The position numbers and the translations under genes were made by a program. 64,000 bases of DNA from Adiantum capillus-veneris (taxonomy: Eukaryota; Streptophyta; Polypodiopsida; Polypodiales; Pteridaceae): NCBI GenBank assembly GCA_014529385.2, contig CM043954.1:2836501-2900500 (forward strand), read 5' to 3'. Positions 9,690 to 20,395 of the stretch are shown here, one piece after another. Under the pieces are notes generated by a model. The model was given only the letters and a program-made list of their open reading frames with translations, was not told the origin of the DNA and made no database searches. Positions within the stretch are counted from its first letter, which is position 1, and the number at the start of each line of letters is the position of its first letter.

Positions 9690-11541
9690 TGATGTGTGTT
9701 TTTTATGACCCCTCTTAAAACCACAATTTTGGCATTTCCAGCAACCAAAAGGAAGAAGCTCCTCTCGACCAAGAAGGCTCTAGTGCATGTATAACAATGT
9801 TGGGTATTGCCACAAAGTCTCTTGGTAATGATCATAATCAGCAAGGTATAAGTGTTTCCCAAATGCAACCACCTAAGCTTGCACCACTAAGGATTACAAC
9901 AGCGAGTAGAATGATCACAGCAAGAAGTGTGAAGCAATGGAGCAACAAGAGTGAACCTTGCTCACTAGAAGGGTTTTTTAGCACTTAAGGTTTGGCTAAA
10001 CCTTGTACAAACTCAAGAAATAAAAATAAAAAAAGTTTTGGCAGTGGATCTATTACTAGGAAAATGTCCATTTTTGGCAAGGGATTTCGGCATGGTTTTG
10101 GCACATGGATGAGCTTCATATGGGACGGAGCCCTAAACAAAGTTGAAACCCATGGAAAAAAGGGAACTTGGAGTTGGTTTCACCTATGGTATAAGTGAAA
10201 CTTGAAGGGCCAAGTGGTGAGATCCACTACCTAGGTATTTCCTATTATGTAATTGCCATGTGTACATACTATCAACCAACTAGTCTTACAAATAAGATGC
10301 CTTAGTGACATCATGGTCCCATGGGGCCTCTTGAGGTGTCATCACACATGTGATGCATAATGAAGAAGTCCAAAAGGAGCATCATGCATGGTGGGTCACC
10401 TCACTTCTGGCTCATAAGGAAAAGAGGGAAATGCCAAGCCAATTTTCTTCATTTTCCTCCATTTTCTTGAGGGAAATGATTCCCCCACCCCCCAAAGGTC
10501 ACCCTAGACTCCCCTCCACGCCCTCCCCTTGTCCTCTATCAACAAAATTTGGGCAAAGCAAGTGGGGCCCCATATTGGAGCCATTTGTGGTGGAAAAAGT
10601 CTTTTTTTTTTTGTCATATTCATCACATAGTCTTTCCCCCTTTCACCCTAGCCACCTTCTTGCTCACACACACACTTAACATTATTCAAAATTCTATCAT
10701 TTTCCACTCCTAATTAGCCCTCTCAAGCTTCCAAGGCTACACTTCATCTTCCTCCTCTTACTAGCGTGTGTATGCACGAGTTAATTATACACACTATCAC
10801 TAAAATCCTACACATATTGAGGATCCATAATGGATTTCTACTCTCTATTATAACCTCTACCTAATTCCATCAAAATCAGCCACAAAAAACCTTAAAACAA
10901 CTCCATAGCTTCACCCAATTCTCATTCATTTTCACACACATGTATCTATCCCTCTAAGTATGGTCCATTCCTCTCTCCTTTTTACCACAATTTGTGAGAT
11001 AGGTGCTAGTCATTCCACAACCTCCAAAGAAGAAGGTGAATTGCTGCAAATAATGACCAAGAATCAACCTCTCAAGTGGCAAGGTGAAGCTTGAAGGTGA
11101 AGGCATCAAGAAGGTCAACGTGGCGGTGCCTAGGGCATCCCAATTTGTCCCCCAATTCAAGCCCTTAATTGTAATTTTCACTAATTGTAATGGGGTGGGA
11201 GAGGCTATATAAAGAGCCCCCCATCTCAGCCCAAAGACACTTGAGCCCCTCTCCATTGTAGTATGCCCTAATTAGGCTCTTTGTGCACCTTTAGGCTACC
11301 ATCTTTTTGGCAGGGTGATAGTGTTTACATTCCCATGATTGTAGCTAGCATGCTTGATTTGTGTGTGGAAGGTTTTCCATTTGATTTCCCCTTAATGAAT
11401 GATTAATACTCAAGTTTTTATTTTGTTGTGATGAATGCATTTACATTGGCGTGGGTGCGTGTAGCAAGTTTTGTTAAGGCTTGATCAAGGAAATCCTAAT
11501 TATACGTGTTTCATCCTCCTCCCACATCCATTATCAAGCAC
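9690..11541 (+). repeat. Putative G1 3' LTR
   Basis: The start at TGATGTGTG is supported by the polypurine tract immediately upstream. A promoter-like TATATAAAG box lies at about 11208-11216 within GAGAGGCTATATAAAGAGCC, as expected near the U3/R border. No second LTR copy is in the window, so the end is uncertain; AAGCACA at about 11535-11541 is one candidate because LTRs end in CA. About 1.85 kb is within the range of plant gypsy LTRs. Confidence 0.4.
11207..11216 (+). promoter_or_regulatory. TATA box of putative G1 LTR
   Basis: CTATATAAAG in a GC-mixed context, followed by CAGCCCAAAGACACTTGAGC as a possible start region. Assigned only because it fits the LTR interpretation. Confidence 0.4.
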
Positions 11542-11741
11542 ATTTATTCCCCACTTTCTCTTCTCTTTCCTTTCTCCCTTCTCCTTCCTCTCTCCATCGC
11601 CCTCATCGTATATTTGCTTCGCATGCATAATTGCAACCATTCGTACGGTTAGCCAAGAGAGGTTTTGCAATAGGCACCCCTTCAAACCTCTCACTCCAAT
11701 AATTCATTCCTTGGATCCTTGTTGGTGGCTCTCTTCCTCTC

Positions 11742-11797
<56 letters not shown>

Positions 11798-12013
11798 AAG
11801 GTTGGTTGAAGGTGTGTGTGAGCACAAATCCTTCCATATGCTCAAGGTGATTCTCTCCCATAAAGATGTCATTCTCAACAATAGAGCGTCAACTCTACTA
11901 GCTCTTGGTCGCGTCCTAGCCGCATAAAAATCTAGGTGGTGCCCCTTCAATACCCCCTCACCATGAGGCATCCAAGTGGTACCTTGGTGTAGAGGCAACC
12001 GGGTGCGCTTTGT
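11542..12013. other. Pyrimidine-rich spacer with (CT)n
   Basis: T/C-rich sequence with a (CT)n run at 11752-11793. The small ORFs here are composition artefacts. No gene is recognised. Confidence 0.6.
11752..11793 (+). repeat. (CT)n microsatellite
   Basis: About 21 CT units, not preceded by the LINE hairpin block. Confidence 0.95.
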
Positions 12014-12320
12014 GTGCCTCACAACCTATTTAGAGCAATAAATGGACAACCAAATGAGACATCTTGGACTCAAAAGTTGATGACATCAATTTCGTTCGTA
12101 GGATTGTCAAGCTCAACAAATGGAACTTTGAGGTGCTTCCATTGTGGGCAAAGTCCAGCTCTTCTTTGGGAATGCTATTGTAGTGTTTATTACCTATTCA
12201 CCCAGAACAACTAAACCTGATTGTTCATTTGTATTGGAAGTCATAACCACCCAGTTCCAAAGGGTGTGTTGCAATTAACAATGCAGTGGAAAAGAGATCT
12301 TGTGTCTTTTGTGGTGACAA
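12014..12320 (+). pseudogene. Fragment of SWIM-family gene, N-terminal zinc-binding module, plus strand
   Basis: The frame reads ISFVGLSSSTNGTLRCFHCG, then QSPALLWECYCSVYYL, and after two stops LFICIGSHNHPVPKG. It lines up with the N-terminal part of the minus-strand SWIM gene copy 2 near 22530-22390 (WVSFATSDGLGGKITCHYCG, QPPICLRTCDCFVFYV, RLMVHQGTYQHDK). The shared pattern is C-x2-C, then CxC, then G-x-H-x-H, probably a zinc-binding module. This copy is in the opposite orientation and only about 100 codons long. It is a dead fragment, useful because it shows that the family is repeated in this genome. Confidence 0.55.
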
Positions 12321-13147
12321 ATAGCAAACTAGTGCCATTATCTAGCCACTACGTTTTCAATTTTCCTTAACCATAAACTATGATAGGAACCTCAGGAATT
12401 TTTGTCTCTATCTGCCCCTCATAGTGTGTTTTGGACAATGTCACTATTAGTTTTCATGTGACGCTCGACACACAATTCTTGTGTATACACAATGGTGAAA
12501 GAGAAAAAAAAGGTTTGTGTTGTCTCACTAGGTGAGAAGGGAGGGCAATACATTATCACATATTAAATAATTTGAGATGAGATTTCTAGAGGTAATATGC
12601 TTGGTGGTGCTATGGTCAATATGTATATTGCAGAGCTGTTGAAGGCTCCTAGCTAAGGACACCCATGAAGGTTTTTGGCTAATTGGGCTACAAGGCAATA
12701 ATATGATGTGACTATAACACTCATTGGCTATCCCTTAGATGCAATTATTCATGCCTATAGTGTGTTTTGGAAATAACCATGGGAGATCCTCAATATAGTG
12801 CGCTAGTTTATTTTAATGACAAATACATTAATGCAATCTCTATCTACCTCCAATTGGTAGCTGGTACCTCCTACTTGCTCAACTCTTATTTTAATCCATG
12901 GGAATCTCACAAGGTCCCCAAGCGACTCACCTTTTGTTCACTCAATATGCGAGTCATCTTTTTTTCACTCAAAAATTTGAATACAGAGATTGAACACAGG
13001 AGGGTATGAATGCCATTCACACTAACTACTGGGGCTAGGTACATGAGCTGCTACACAAGCCCTTCCTCAATTTGCAAAAGACAAAAAGTTTAGCACGGCC
13101 CTGGTCCTCCTTCTGACAGCCCTTACCTCAACGCTCTACTTTAAGAA

Positions 13148-13151
<4 letters not shown>

Positions 13152-13229
<78 letters not shown>
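13152..13229 (+). repeat. (GA)n microsatellite
   Basis: 78 bp of AG on the plus strand, one of only two purine-oriented dinucleotide tracts in the window. It lies upstream of LINE-B copy B1. Confidence 0.95.
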
Positions 13230-13231
<2 letters not shown>

Positions 13232-13332
13232 AAAGTTAAGAAGGGAGAAAGAATATTTTTGGAAACTGCACACCGAATTTCAAAAAAGTGGTTGGCAAAA
13301 AATATCCCCTCCCATGCAAGAAGTTGTAGTAG

Positions 13333-13344
13333 TGGTATCAGAGC
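13333..13344 (+). other. Isolated LTR-retrotransposon primer-binding-site motif (tRNA-iMet)
   Basis: TGGTATCAGAGC is the complement of the plant initiator tRNA-Met 3' end and is followed by CCAGATTGATGCTC. No convincing LTR precedes it and no gag follows, so it may be a relic of a lost element. Confidence 0.4.
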
Positions 13345-13950
13345 CCAGATTGATGCTCTTGGTCCCTCAATCACTGTCTGCAACAAAAATACGGTGAAGT
13401 CTTTCATTTCGTGATCATTCTTTTTTGTTTGTTTGTTTTCCTCTTCCTTTTGCGCTTGATAGATATTTGTAGTGAAAGAAAGAAGGTGATGATAGGTTTG
13501 ACCAATGAGATTTGATATACTATTGCTAAATTTTAATTAGTTGTTAGTTTAAGCAAGAGTGAGTTTTAACCATAAGAAGTCCACCAAAGATTTGGCAAAG
13601 GGGAATAAGAAAGAGAAGAAGACAAACCAAAGAGGAGGACTATTATTTTTTCAATGACAGGTTAGATCCATCAAAATCTATCCAAATCCCAAACAAAACT
13701 CATAGAAACTCTACACAGAAGGAATTCCTAGAGACCATGAGAGGTAGATAGCAGTTCACTCTTTTGACCATAACTCGCTCATTTGAACTCCGATTTAGGT
13801 GATCTATAGCCTCAATCGAAGAGCACAAAGCCCTCTACACATTGATGTAAAGATAGAATTTTTCTAGGTAATGGAAGGCTTTGCTATAACAGCATCTCAG
13901 AACTGAAAAAACTATCAAAACTTTTCATTTTTGTTACTGACTTGAAGGCA

Positions 13951-14905
13951 ATGTCAGACAAAAGTCGCAATGGTGAAAAATCCACACTCGCCATGGAGAA
14001 TGATGTAAATACTCCAAGGAATTTGGATGCTAATCCAACCACATTGTCTACAAAAACGGAAGCAATGATCATGGCTTACTTGATCTCATTACAAGAAACC
14101 GTCAACAACAAGCAAGGTGAAGAGTTGCGCGCACTTGCAATGGAGAATGGCACTTTAAGAGTTCTCGTTGTGGAGAATGAGCACCTCAATAAGGTTATTG
14201 AAATGCAAACAACATGCTTGATGCATCTTGAGAATGAAGTTTAAGAATGTATACGCTCTCTTGTTGACATGAATGTATTGAAAGAGCACTTGAGCAAAGT
14301 TGAGAGTGATCATGTATTGAAAGAGGAAACGATAGATACAATACAACATGATGTATATGAGATGAGAAATGCATCCATATCATGGGCTGATATATGTAAG
14401 AATAATGTGGTTTCTACATCTCCTATCACACAAAACATTGTCCAAGCAAAGAATGTAGAGAATGTGGACACTCAAGAATTGCAAGAACGACCAAAACGCT
14501 CAAACAACATCATCATTCGTGGAATCAAGGAGGAAAGCATGGAAACAACCCAATCTCTTGCGTTTGCTATTGAAGAGTTTTTTGCTACACACTTTGGCAT
14601 GATAGGAATCATGGCTTATGGTGCACATCCAGTTGGAAAACAAGGAGTCCCTCGCTCGGGAGAAAGACCTGAGAAAGACCTATTGCATGTACCATGGCTG
14701 ATGAGGTAAAGAGAAAGATCATCCATCCTTGACAATACTTGGATCTATCTCAAAGGAATGGGTTCTAATGTATATGAGGATCGCACTCTTATGCAACAAA
14801 ATGTACGTCGCAAAGCATATGAGAAAAGAAGCAAGAAGGTTAAGGTGTCATCTTGACAAGAAGAAAAGCCACTTGAGGAGGATGCAAATCCATCCAACAA
14901 ATAGG
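13951..14905 (+). pseudogene. LINE-B1 ORF1: coiled coil plus RRM-type RNA-binding protein
   Basis: The ATG at 13951 (MSDKSRNGEKS) is the first in frame. Heptad-like leucine/valine spacing in LRALAMENGTLRVLVVENEH and VLKEHLSKVES suggests a coiled coil for trimerisation. SNNIIIRGIKEESMET, EEFFATHFG and MAYGAHPVG then match the RRM of L1 ORF1 proteins, where the last motif is usually AHRVG. A TAA interrupts at 14242-14244, and a frameshift near 14660 moves the C-terminal part (MYEDRTLMQQNVRRKAYEKR) to another frame ending near 14905. ORF1p binds LINE RNA in the ribonucleoprotein particle. Angiosperm L1 ORF1s usually carry a CCHC knuckle, which I do not see here; that makes this vertebrate-like layout notable. 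Confidence 0.65.
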
Positions 14906-14930
14906 GACACATGATCTATGAGATCAACTC

Positions 14931-15572
14931 ATGCTTGCGAATAAGCTTTGGAATTGTGACGGGTATCCATGGAATGTGGGAATTGGCTTTGATGATCTTA
15001 CCAATGACTCCGATATGATACTTCTTGTCGAAACATGGGAGCATGATGCACAAGGAATTCTTGGATCGAATTCTCGGATTTGGCAAATACGATGTGCATT
15101 CTTTGATGAGGGCCAAAAATGCAAAGCAACAAAGAGGCCAAGGATGCATATCATGTATGACCAAAAAGGGTTTGAAAGATGTTTCCATTGTCAAAGAAGA
15201 TAAGTATAAACTTTACTTATGGCTAAAAATCAGCCCACTAAATGGTCAAGTCATGTTTGTGGTGGCTGGTTGCTACATTCCTCACTATGACTCCAACTTT
15301 TATGCTCGCTTAGATATGGATAGAGATCATCCCTTTGTTCAACTAGAGAAAGACACTGCTCATTACAAGGATCAAGGTGAAGTCATTGTTTCTGGAGACA
15401 TGAATGCTCGCACAAATACGTTATAACACAACACACAACAAGTCGACATGCCGTATGTCTCAAGAAGAATGGATGACTCGTACATGTATAATAGAAGTTC
15501 TAATTATGCAAAAAAACTAGATCAGAATGAAAAGTAACTTCTACATATGTGCAATAGTACCGGAATGCTCAT
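14931..15572 (+). pseudogene. LINE-B1 ORF2 N-terminal endonuclease (APE-type), C-terminally deleted
   Basis: ANKLWNCDGYPWNVGIGFDD and MILLVETWEHDAQG give the N-terminal EEP fold with the catalytic E of the ETW motif. After a frameshift near 15060 come GCYIPHYDSNFYARLDMD and GEVIVSGDMNARTNTL, the latter being the catalytic GDxNAxT motif. A stop closes the frame at 15426. The last part of the domain, which in copy B2 includes GDNMIDYMLF, is lost in the 580-bp deletion at about 15572. The enzyme would nick target DNA to prime reverse transcription; this copy could not. Confidence 0.75.
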
Positions 15573-17188
15573 TGCACAAGAGAAAGTACATGCACGTGGA
15601 AAATTTTGGTAAAATCTAAAGGAAAGTGTGTTGAGATCTTTGGTGACTTGACTCTTGAGGATATGTATACGCATTGCAAGAACCTCTATGAGAAACCCAA
15701 TGTTAATAAGATGGAGTGTTGTAGCTCGCTTCTATTTACGCCTCCCTTCTTTACCATTGAAGATGTATGCCGCGCGCTTGAGAAACTTACTACTCGTCGC
15801 AAGGCAGGGGACCTTCAAGGTGTCAAGGCTGAAATGATTAAATGGACAAGCAAGAAAACATAATATTGGATACATGATATGTTTAACCTTGAACTTCAGC
15901 ATGGCATGCTTCATGATTGGAGTGCAAATTGGATCAAACCTTTTCACAAAGAAGGAGATGTAAACAATGTGAACAACTATCGCACTATAATGGTTGGTTC
16001 TTTGATGGCAAAGTTATCTGGATGTATAATGGAGATGAACATAAGTGAATGGGCTGAAAAGAATGGCAAACATGCACTTGGCCAAGTAGGTTTCAAAAGC
16101 ATCATAGCACTATTGATCACCTTATCACTCTTTGAGTTCTTATGGAAGCGTCTTGATTGAAAGGAAAAAAGTTGTATTGTTACTTTGTGGATTTCAAGAA
16201 AGATTTTCACATGGTACCACGAGGAAATCTTTGGAGACGTATGCAAAGCCTTCAAGTACCGAGAGAATTTATGCATGCCGTGTTTCACATCTACCAAAAA
16301 GTGATATGTCGATTACGTATGGGAGATGGAATTTTGTAATTTTTTGCAAGCACCATTGGTATCAAACAAGGATGCCCACTTTCCCCAACCCTCTTTGGGC
16401 TACTCATTGATGAATTGGAATGCATGGTTCTTGATTTTATGCAGCAAGAAGTCATAGAAAAGGTTAAGATCAGAAATACGGTGATTATGCTTTTGCTTTA
16501 TGCCGATGATGTAGTGCTGTTGGCACATACCTTAGAAGATGCACAAAAGCTTATGAGTGTCTTGGAACGCTTTTGCCTACATAGCGGCCTGCTGATCGTG
16601 AATGGATCCAAAACCAAGGTTATTCTTGTAAAGACTCTCAATGTCAAAACTCCATGCATTGTATACAACAATGAGAAACTTCAAGTGGTAGATCAGTTCA
16701 AGTACCTTGGCCTTGAGGTTCCATCCAATCTTAAATGGAAGGATTGTGCAATGTGTCGCTTGGAAGCAAGAAAGATGGCTTTTTATACATTTGAGAACAT
16801 GTGCAATGCTAGAGAGATCAAGTGCTAGGCTCTCAAAAAGTACCTCTTTGACACATTGGTGAAGCCGGTGCTTCTTTATGGAGTGGAGGTGTGGGGTGGA
16901 AGCATCGTGAAGTCTACTTGGAAAGAGTTTGCGAGTGTCCAAAAGCGTTTTCTCACCAACTTTCTCGAAGTCAAGACACAAACACCCTACATGCTCTTAC
17001 TTCTTGAGTCCGGATCACTACCCATTGAGGTGTTGGGCATGCAAAGGGTTGTGGAGTACATGCTTAAGACACAATGTATCCCTTTGCATCAACTTCCTAG
17101 AATCGCATATGAAGCAAGTGAAAAGGTACAAAAGACATGCAAGAGCAATATACTAAGTTTGGGGTGGCTGCTTGACATCAAGAAATAG
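15573..17188 (+). pseudogene. LINE-B1 ORF2 reverse transcriptase
   Basis: The RT starts with FTIEDVCRALEKLTTRRKAG and AEMIKWTSKK, continues with WSANWIKPFHKEGDVNNVNN and YRTIMVGSLMAKL, then GKKLYCYFVDFKKDFHMVPR, then LLYADDVVLLAHTLEDAQKL with the catalytic YADD at 16499-16510. The thumb reads FKYLGLEVPSNLKWKD and LYGVEVWGGSIVKSTW, followed by LLLESGSLPIEVLG. Four or more frameshifts and stops (for example TAG at 16826-16828) break the frame, but every RT motif is recognisable. The order and the AxDD box identify an L1-type non-LTR reverse transcriptase. Closest relatives in the window are B2 and B3. Confidence 0.85.
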
Positions 17189-17725
17189 TTTGGAAGATGG
17201 GATGCATGTCACTTGGTCAAGGATGCATCGATCAACTCCCAAGTTAATGAGGCCTGCTTACAACACCAATGTATCATGGCTTGGGAGAAATCCGAAGGTT
17301 CTCACTTCAGCCATTACACCACACACGTTTCCCCAAACTACAAATCTCTCTTCTTCTCTGAATGAGGTAACCGAACCCATTCCTACATCCTTGAACCCAT
17401 CCCATTGACTACGATCCGCACCATTGCCTTGATTTGTCTTAGCTCCCATTTTCTACACTGCGAGACAGGACGTTGGGGCATAAGCGAGGAGTCTCATCGA
17501 CTTTGCACCTTATGCCCTTGTCAAGTGCGAGAGAGTGAGTACCACACACTACTTGAGTGCTCAACTTTTGACCACATTCGGTCCTCTTTTCCCGATATAT
17601 TCATCCATGAGCTCTTCCTACATACCTTCCTCTCCCAACCACGATCTGGACTCTCTATTGCGACGCTCATTTCAGCCATTTTTGAGCATCGAGAGTCACT
17701 TATGACTGTCACTCACCCCATGTGA
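17189..17725 (+). pseudogene. LINE-B1 ORF2 C-terminal zinc knuckle (zf-RVT-like)
   Basis: The C-terminal stretch carries LCTLCPCQVRESEYHTLLEC at about 17501-17560, a C-x2-C, H, C arrangement as in the C-terminal knuckle of L1-type ORF2. It ends EHRESLMTVTHPM with TGA at 17723-17725. The knuckle is thought to bind LINE RNA. The first part, 17189-17404, is in a different frame from the knuckle. The same knuckle is present in B3 at 28184-28240. Confidence 0.8.
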
Positions 17726-17731
17726 CATGTT

Positions 17732-17772
17732 CATTTGGTCCCATAGGTCATATCTCACCTCCGAGGATGATA

Positions 17773-17812
<40 letters not shown>
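17732..17812 (+). repeat. LINE-B1 3' terminal block and (CT)n tail
   Basis: TTTGGTCCCATAGGTCAT is followed by ATCTCACCT. The stem AGGTCA (17745-17750) against TCACCT (17755-17760) has one mismatch. The (CT)n occupies 17779-17812 and is joined directly to LINE-C sequence, GGGAAAACCAAGG. Confidence 0.75.
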
Positions 17813-17813
<1 letters not shown>

Positions 17814-18590
17814 GGGAAAACCAAGGTTATGGTGTTCAACACCACACCACAGTGGGTCAAGAGGTTGACACCCACATTTACATATGGCCAGGAGACTGTG
17901 GAGTACACAGATGCATATACTTATCTTGGGGTAGTCTTTGGAGGACCGGTGTTTTCACTAAGGAGAGCATTAATGACTAGATTGACAAGACCATATGAAG
18001 CTTTGGGAGGACTGGAGAGGATGTGTTAACAGGTTTAGTTCTAGGAATCACAAACAAAGCTCTAGATTTTTAACACTCTAGTGACTCCAGCTATTCTCTA
18101 TGGAGTTCAGGTCTGGGGACCCTCAGTAGACCACCATGGGAGATCTGGCAACACAGATGGATGGAGATGTATGGAGAGGCCTCTCATCTCTATGATTGCT
18201 TGGATGATTTGGGCTAAGGCCTTAGCACCACATGAGATTATCCGAGCCAAGCTAGCCCCCCCCCCCCCCCCCCCCCCCCTTTCCCCTCTCTTGTGGTGGA
18301 GGCATTGACTAGATCATTATCCTTTATGCATGGTCTATGGGATCTCCCCAGGGATAGATACACGCGGCTTGCCCTGGAGTCATCTTGACAACTAGCTCTA
18401 CAAGGTGATACAGCATGTTGGTAGGGAGAGATAACAAGCATGGTTTCAGTCGCATGGTCTTAACATGGAAAGATTACATCTGATTCAATACTCCCTAGAT
18501 GCAGCCTCCCTGTCTCTAACATGGACATAGATCACTAGACTCATACGCCAGGATCTGATTCAGCTATATACTAGGACACAAAAATGTCAT
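17813..18590 (+). pseudogene. LINE-C (copy 2) ORF2 fragment: C-terminal RT
   Basis: This is the duplicate of the fragment at 231-1010. It holds GKTKVMVFNTTPQWVKR, DAYTYLGVVFGGPVFS, RLTRPYEALGGLERM and VTPAILYGVQVWG in the same truncated form, with the same junction to the CT tract. A TAA follows GLERMC at 18027-18029. The poly-C run near 18257-18279 is longer than in copy 1. The shared truncation point shows that both copies derive from one insertion that was later duplicated with its surroundings. Confidence 0.75.
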
Positions 18591-19302
18591 TCAATGTAAG
18601 TAGGAGGATTTCATAGGGTATAAGATAATACAGACAAAAAAAATATGAAAAAGATTAGTGATGTATTGGATGTACATACCTAGAGGATATACACTATTGA
18701 AAATACATGTACTGGTGCGTGCATATAGAGAGAGATGCGTTGTCTCTTTGAATGGTATTAGTAGACACATCTACAAGTGTGGCACAACCTTGTATGAGAG
18801 AGTTAGTATATTCACGACCAAGTTGTAAGGTATAGACTAGTTTAGATATTTGATTGCCATAAGAAGCAAGGTCACATTATGGTCTGTATCGATTTTTGGA
18901 AATCTCAGACAATAAACAAGTTAAAAATTAAAATTAAAAAAATGTATGCAATACACTTGTGTAAGTAATTTGGTACATTATACATCTAAAGTTTTTTATT
19001 GAAGTAAACACATTGTAATAGATCACCTAAAAAGTGATGTGATGCTTGTGTCCCTCCATCCAAACTTTGCTTGCATGTTGAGAAGAACTAGGAGCGCCTT
19101 CAACCTATACACACATGCTCCACCATAGAATGTCGTATTGGCTTCACTTTCATGTCAACAATCAATGAGAGATTTCATCTGAACCCACCAAACCCCCCTT
19201 CCCCCCTATTTCCTTTCTCCTTAGTGTTTTAGTGTTAGTTCTTTGTAACTTTGTAATTTATGTACTCAGACACAGTATCAAATTCTCCAATTGTAACTTT
19301 TT
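18591..19302 (+). other. LINE-C copy 2 3' region, with internal deletion
   Basis: Aligns with 1011-1537 and then jumps to about 2655 of copy 1: CATGTCA is joined to ACAATCAATGAGAG near 19157. About 1.12 kb is missing. No coding sequence. Confidence 0.6.
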
Positions 19303-19353
19303 GGTCTCATAGGTCATTTTGGCCTTTTGAAGATGTTAATATAACATTTCATT

Positions 19354-19427
<74 letters not shown>
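19299..19427 (+). repeat. LINE-C copy 2 3' block and (CT)n tail
   Basis: The same hairpin as copy 1 lies at 19311-19325 (AGGTCA/TGGCCT). The 71-bp CT tract is at 19357-19427. Confidence 0.7.
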
Positions 19428-19430
<3 letters not shown>

Positions 19431-19498
19431 GTTCTCTTATATTTTTTTCCTTGGTAAACAGACCTCGATCCCACATTGTCATCACATTCACTTTTGTT

Positions 19499-19501
<3 letters not shown>

Positions 19502-19569
<68 letters not shown>

Positions 19570-19612
19570 GCCCCTCTCTCTCTGTCTCTCTTATCCCTTA
19601 CCCCACCCATCG

Positions 19613-19672
<60 letters not shown>
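19502..19672 (+). repeat. Two (CT)n tracts split by a short spacer
   Basis: CT tracts at about 19502-19566 and 19617-19672 are separated by a 50-bp pyrimidine-rich spacer that is absent at the matching place in copy 1 (2992-3069). Confidence 0.9.
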
Positions 19673-19674
<2 letters not shown>

Positions 19675-19849
19675 GTAAGTATCAATTTACATCAAGATTA
19701 TTGCTAACAAAAAGGAAATAAAAAGTTGTATAACCCAAGATTATCCAAAACATCTTTGCCAAAGGTCCAATTGCTACCCAATCTATATCAATGTTTCTAG
19801 CTACAAAACATGGCGGAAAATGTGTCACAAAATTGTACAATATTGGGCT

Positions 19850-20395
19850 TCACTGAAAGTTTGGATATGTGCGTTCACGGCTAAGAGCATTGTAGACATG
19901 TAATTTTCCTAGCACGGGTTGATGTATGAACATGTTTGCATTCTGGCTCAATCGAAGAAATCTCAAGAAAATTAAGTACAAGTGCTTGCAAGTCAAATAA
20001 TATTTTTTCTTGGCCTCCCTATTGGTGAAATAAGGGCATGTGCAATAGGGTTCATCATTGATGTGCACCTCATACACCCCCACATGTCCGTCTACTACGT
20101 GATGCTCAACCTTGAAGACTTCATGTGCTTTGTCTACAATGCATTTCTCTTCAATCACCTTACCCTTTAAACAAAGAGAGAGCCCAATTTTCTTAGTTGC
20201 CTCCTCTGAAATGAAAATCCAAAATTTGACTTTTATGCCATTTCTTAGTATTAAACCAATGCTACTTGCTTTTGTTGAAGTGGAAGAGGAATCACCTCCA
20301 CTTAGGAGGAGTTTGCATGGTTGTTGCACTCTTTTGATCTCTTCCAACAGTCTCCATTTGAAATCCTCCTTTAAATAGTATCTCAACTTCTTCAT
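19850..20395 (-). CDS. SWIM zinc-finger protein, C-terminal ORF (copy 2)
   Basis: 181 codons, open throughout, about 93% identical to copy 1 by eye. The finger reads EPYCTCPYF, 15 residues, then CKHLYLIFL, so the four zinc ligands are unchanged. Differences (for example A135T, F141L, V146F and G148R near the finger) are scattered, and none introduces a stop. The ORF is closed on the right by TAG/TGA codons. Upstream coding on the same strand extends to about 22985. Role as for copy 1: a zinc-dependent DNA- or protein-binding domain of a transposase-like or ZSWIM-type protein. Two open copies, against heavily broken neighbours, could mean recent duplication or selection. Confidence 0.65.
   Translation of the reverse strand: MKKLRYYLKEDFKWRLLEEIKRVQQPCKLLLSGGDSSSTSTKASSIGLILRNGIKVKFWIFISEEATKKIGLSLCLKGKVIEEKCIVDKAHEVFKVEHHVVDGHVGVYEVHINDEPYCTCPYFTNREAKKKYYLTCKHLYLIFLRFLRLSQNANMFIHQPVLGKLHVYNALSRERTYPNFQ

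Larger units (their letters stand above)
5504..11541 (+). mobile_element. Decayed Ty3/gypsy element G1, Tat-like (dual RNase H), 5'-truncated
   Basis: The order Gag, CCHC knuckle, retropepsin, RT, RNase H, second RNase H-like segment, integrase C-terminus, polypurine tract and an LTR-like region is visible. Most of pol stays in one frame, interrupted by in-frame stops. The 5' LTR and most of gag are missing because the element abuts SWIM-gene sequence at 5504. A second RNase H-like domain between RNase H and integrase is characteristic of the Tat lineage. The right end near 11541 is a guess. Confidence 0.7.
12321..13429. other. Unassigned region with (GA)n tract and isolated primer-site motif
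   Basis: No coding sequence is recognised on either strand. Weakly repeated TAGTGTGTTTTGGA occurs near 12424 and 12757. A 78-bp (AG)n tract lies at 13152-13229 and a tRNA-Met-type primer motif at 13333-13344. Confidence 0.5.
13430..17812 (+). mobile_element. L1-type LINE-B, copy B1 (nearly full length, defective)
   Basis: A 5' leader (about 13430-13950), ORF1, ORF2 with endonuclease, RT and C-terminal zinc knuckle, a 3' hairpin block and a (CT)n tail are present in order. Relative to copy B2, about 580 bp between endonuclease and RT are missing, with a short GCA-type microhomology at the junction near 15572. In-frame stops and frameshifts make it inactive. The exact 5' end is not defined. 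Confidence 0.75.

Noticed and set aside
13333-13344. TGGTATCAGAGC motifs as tRNA genes
   Set aside because: Only the 3' acceptor complement is present; no cloverleaf can be drawn. They are primer sites.
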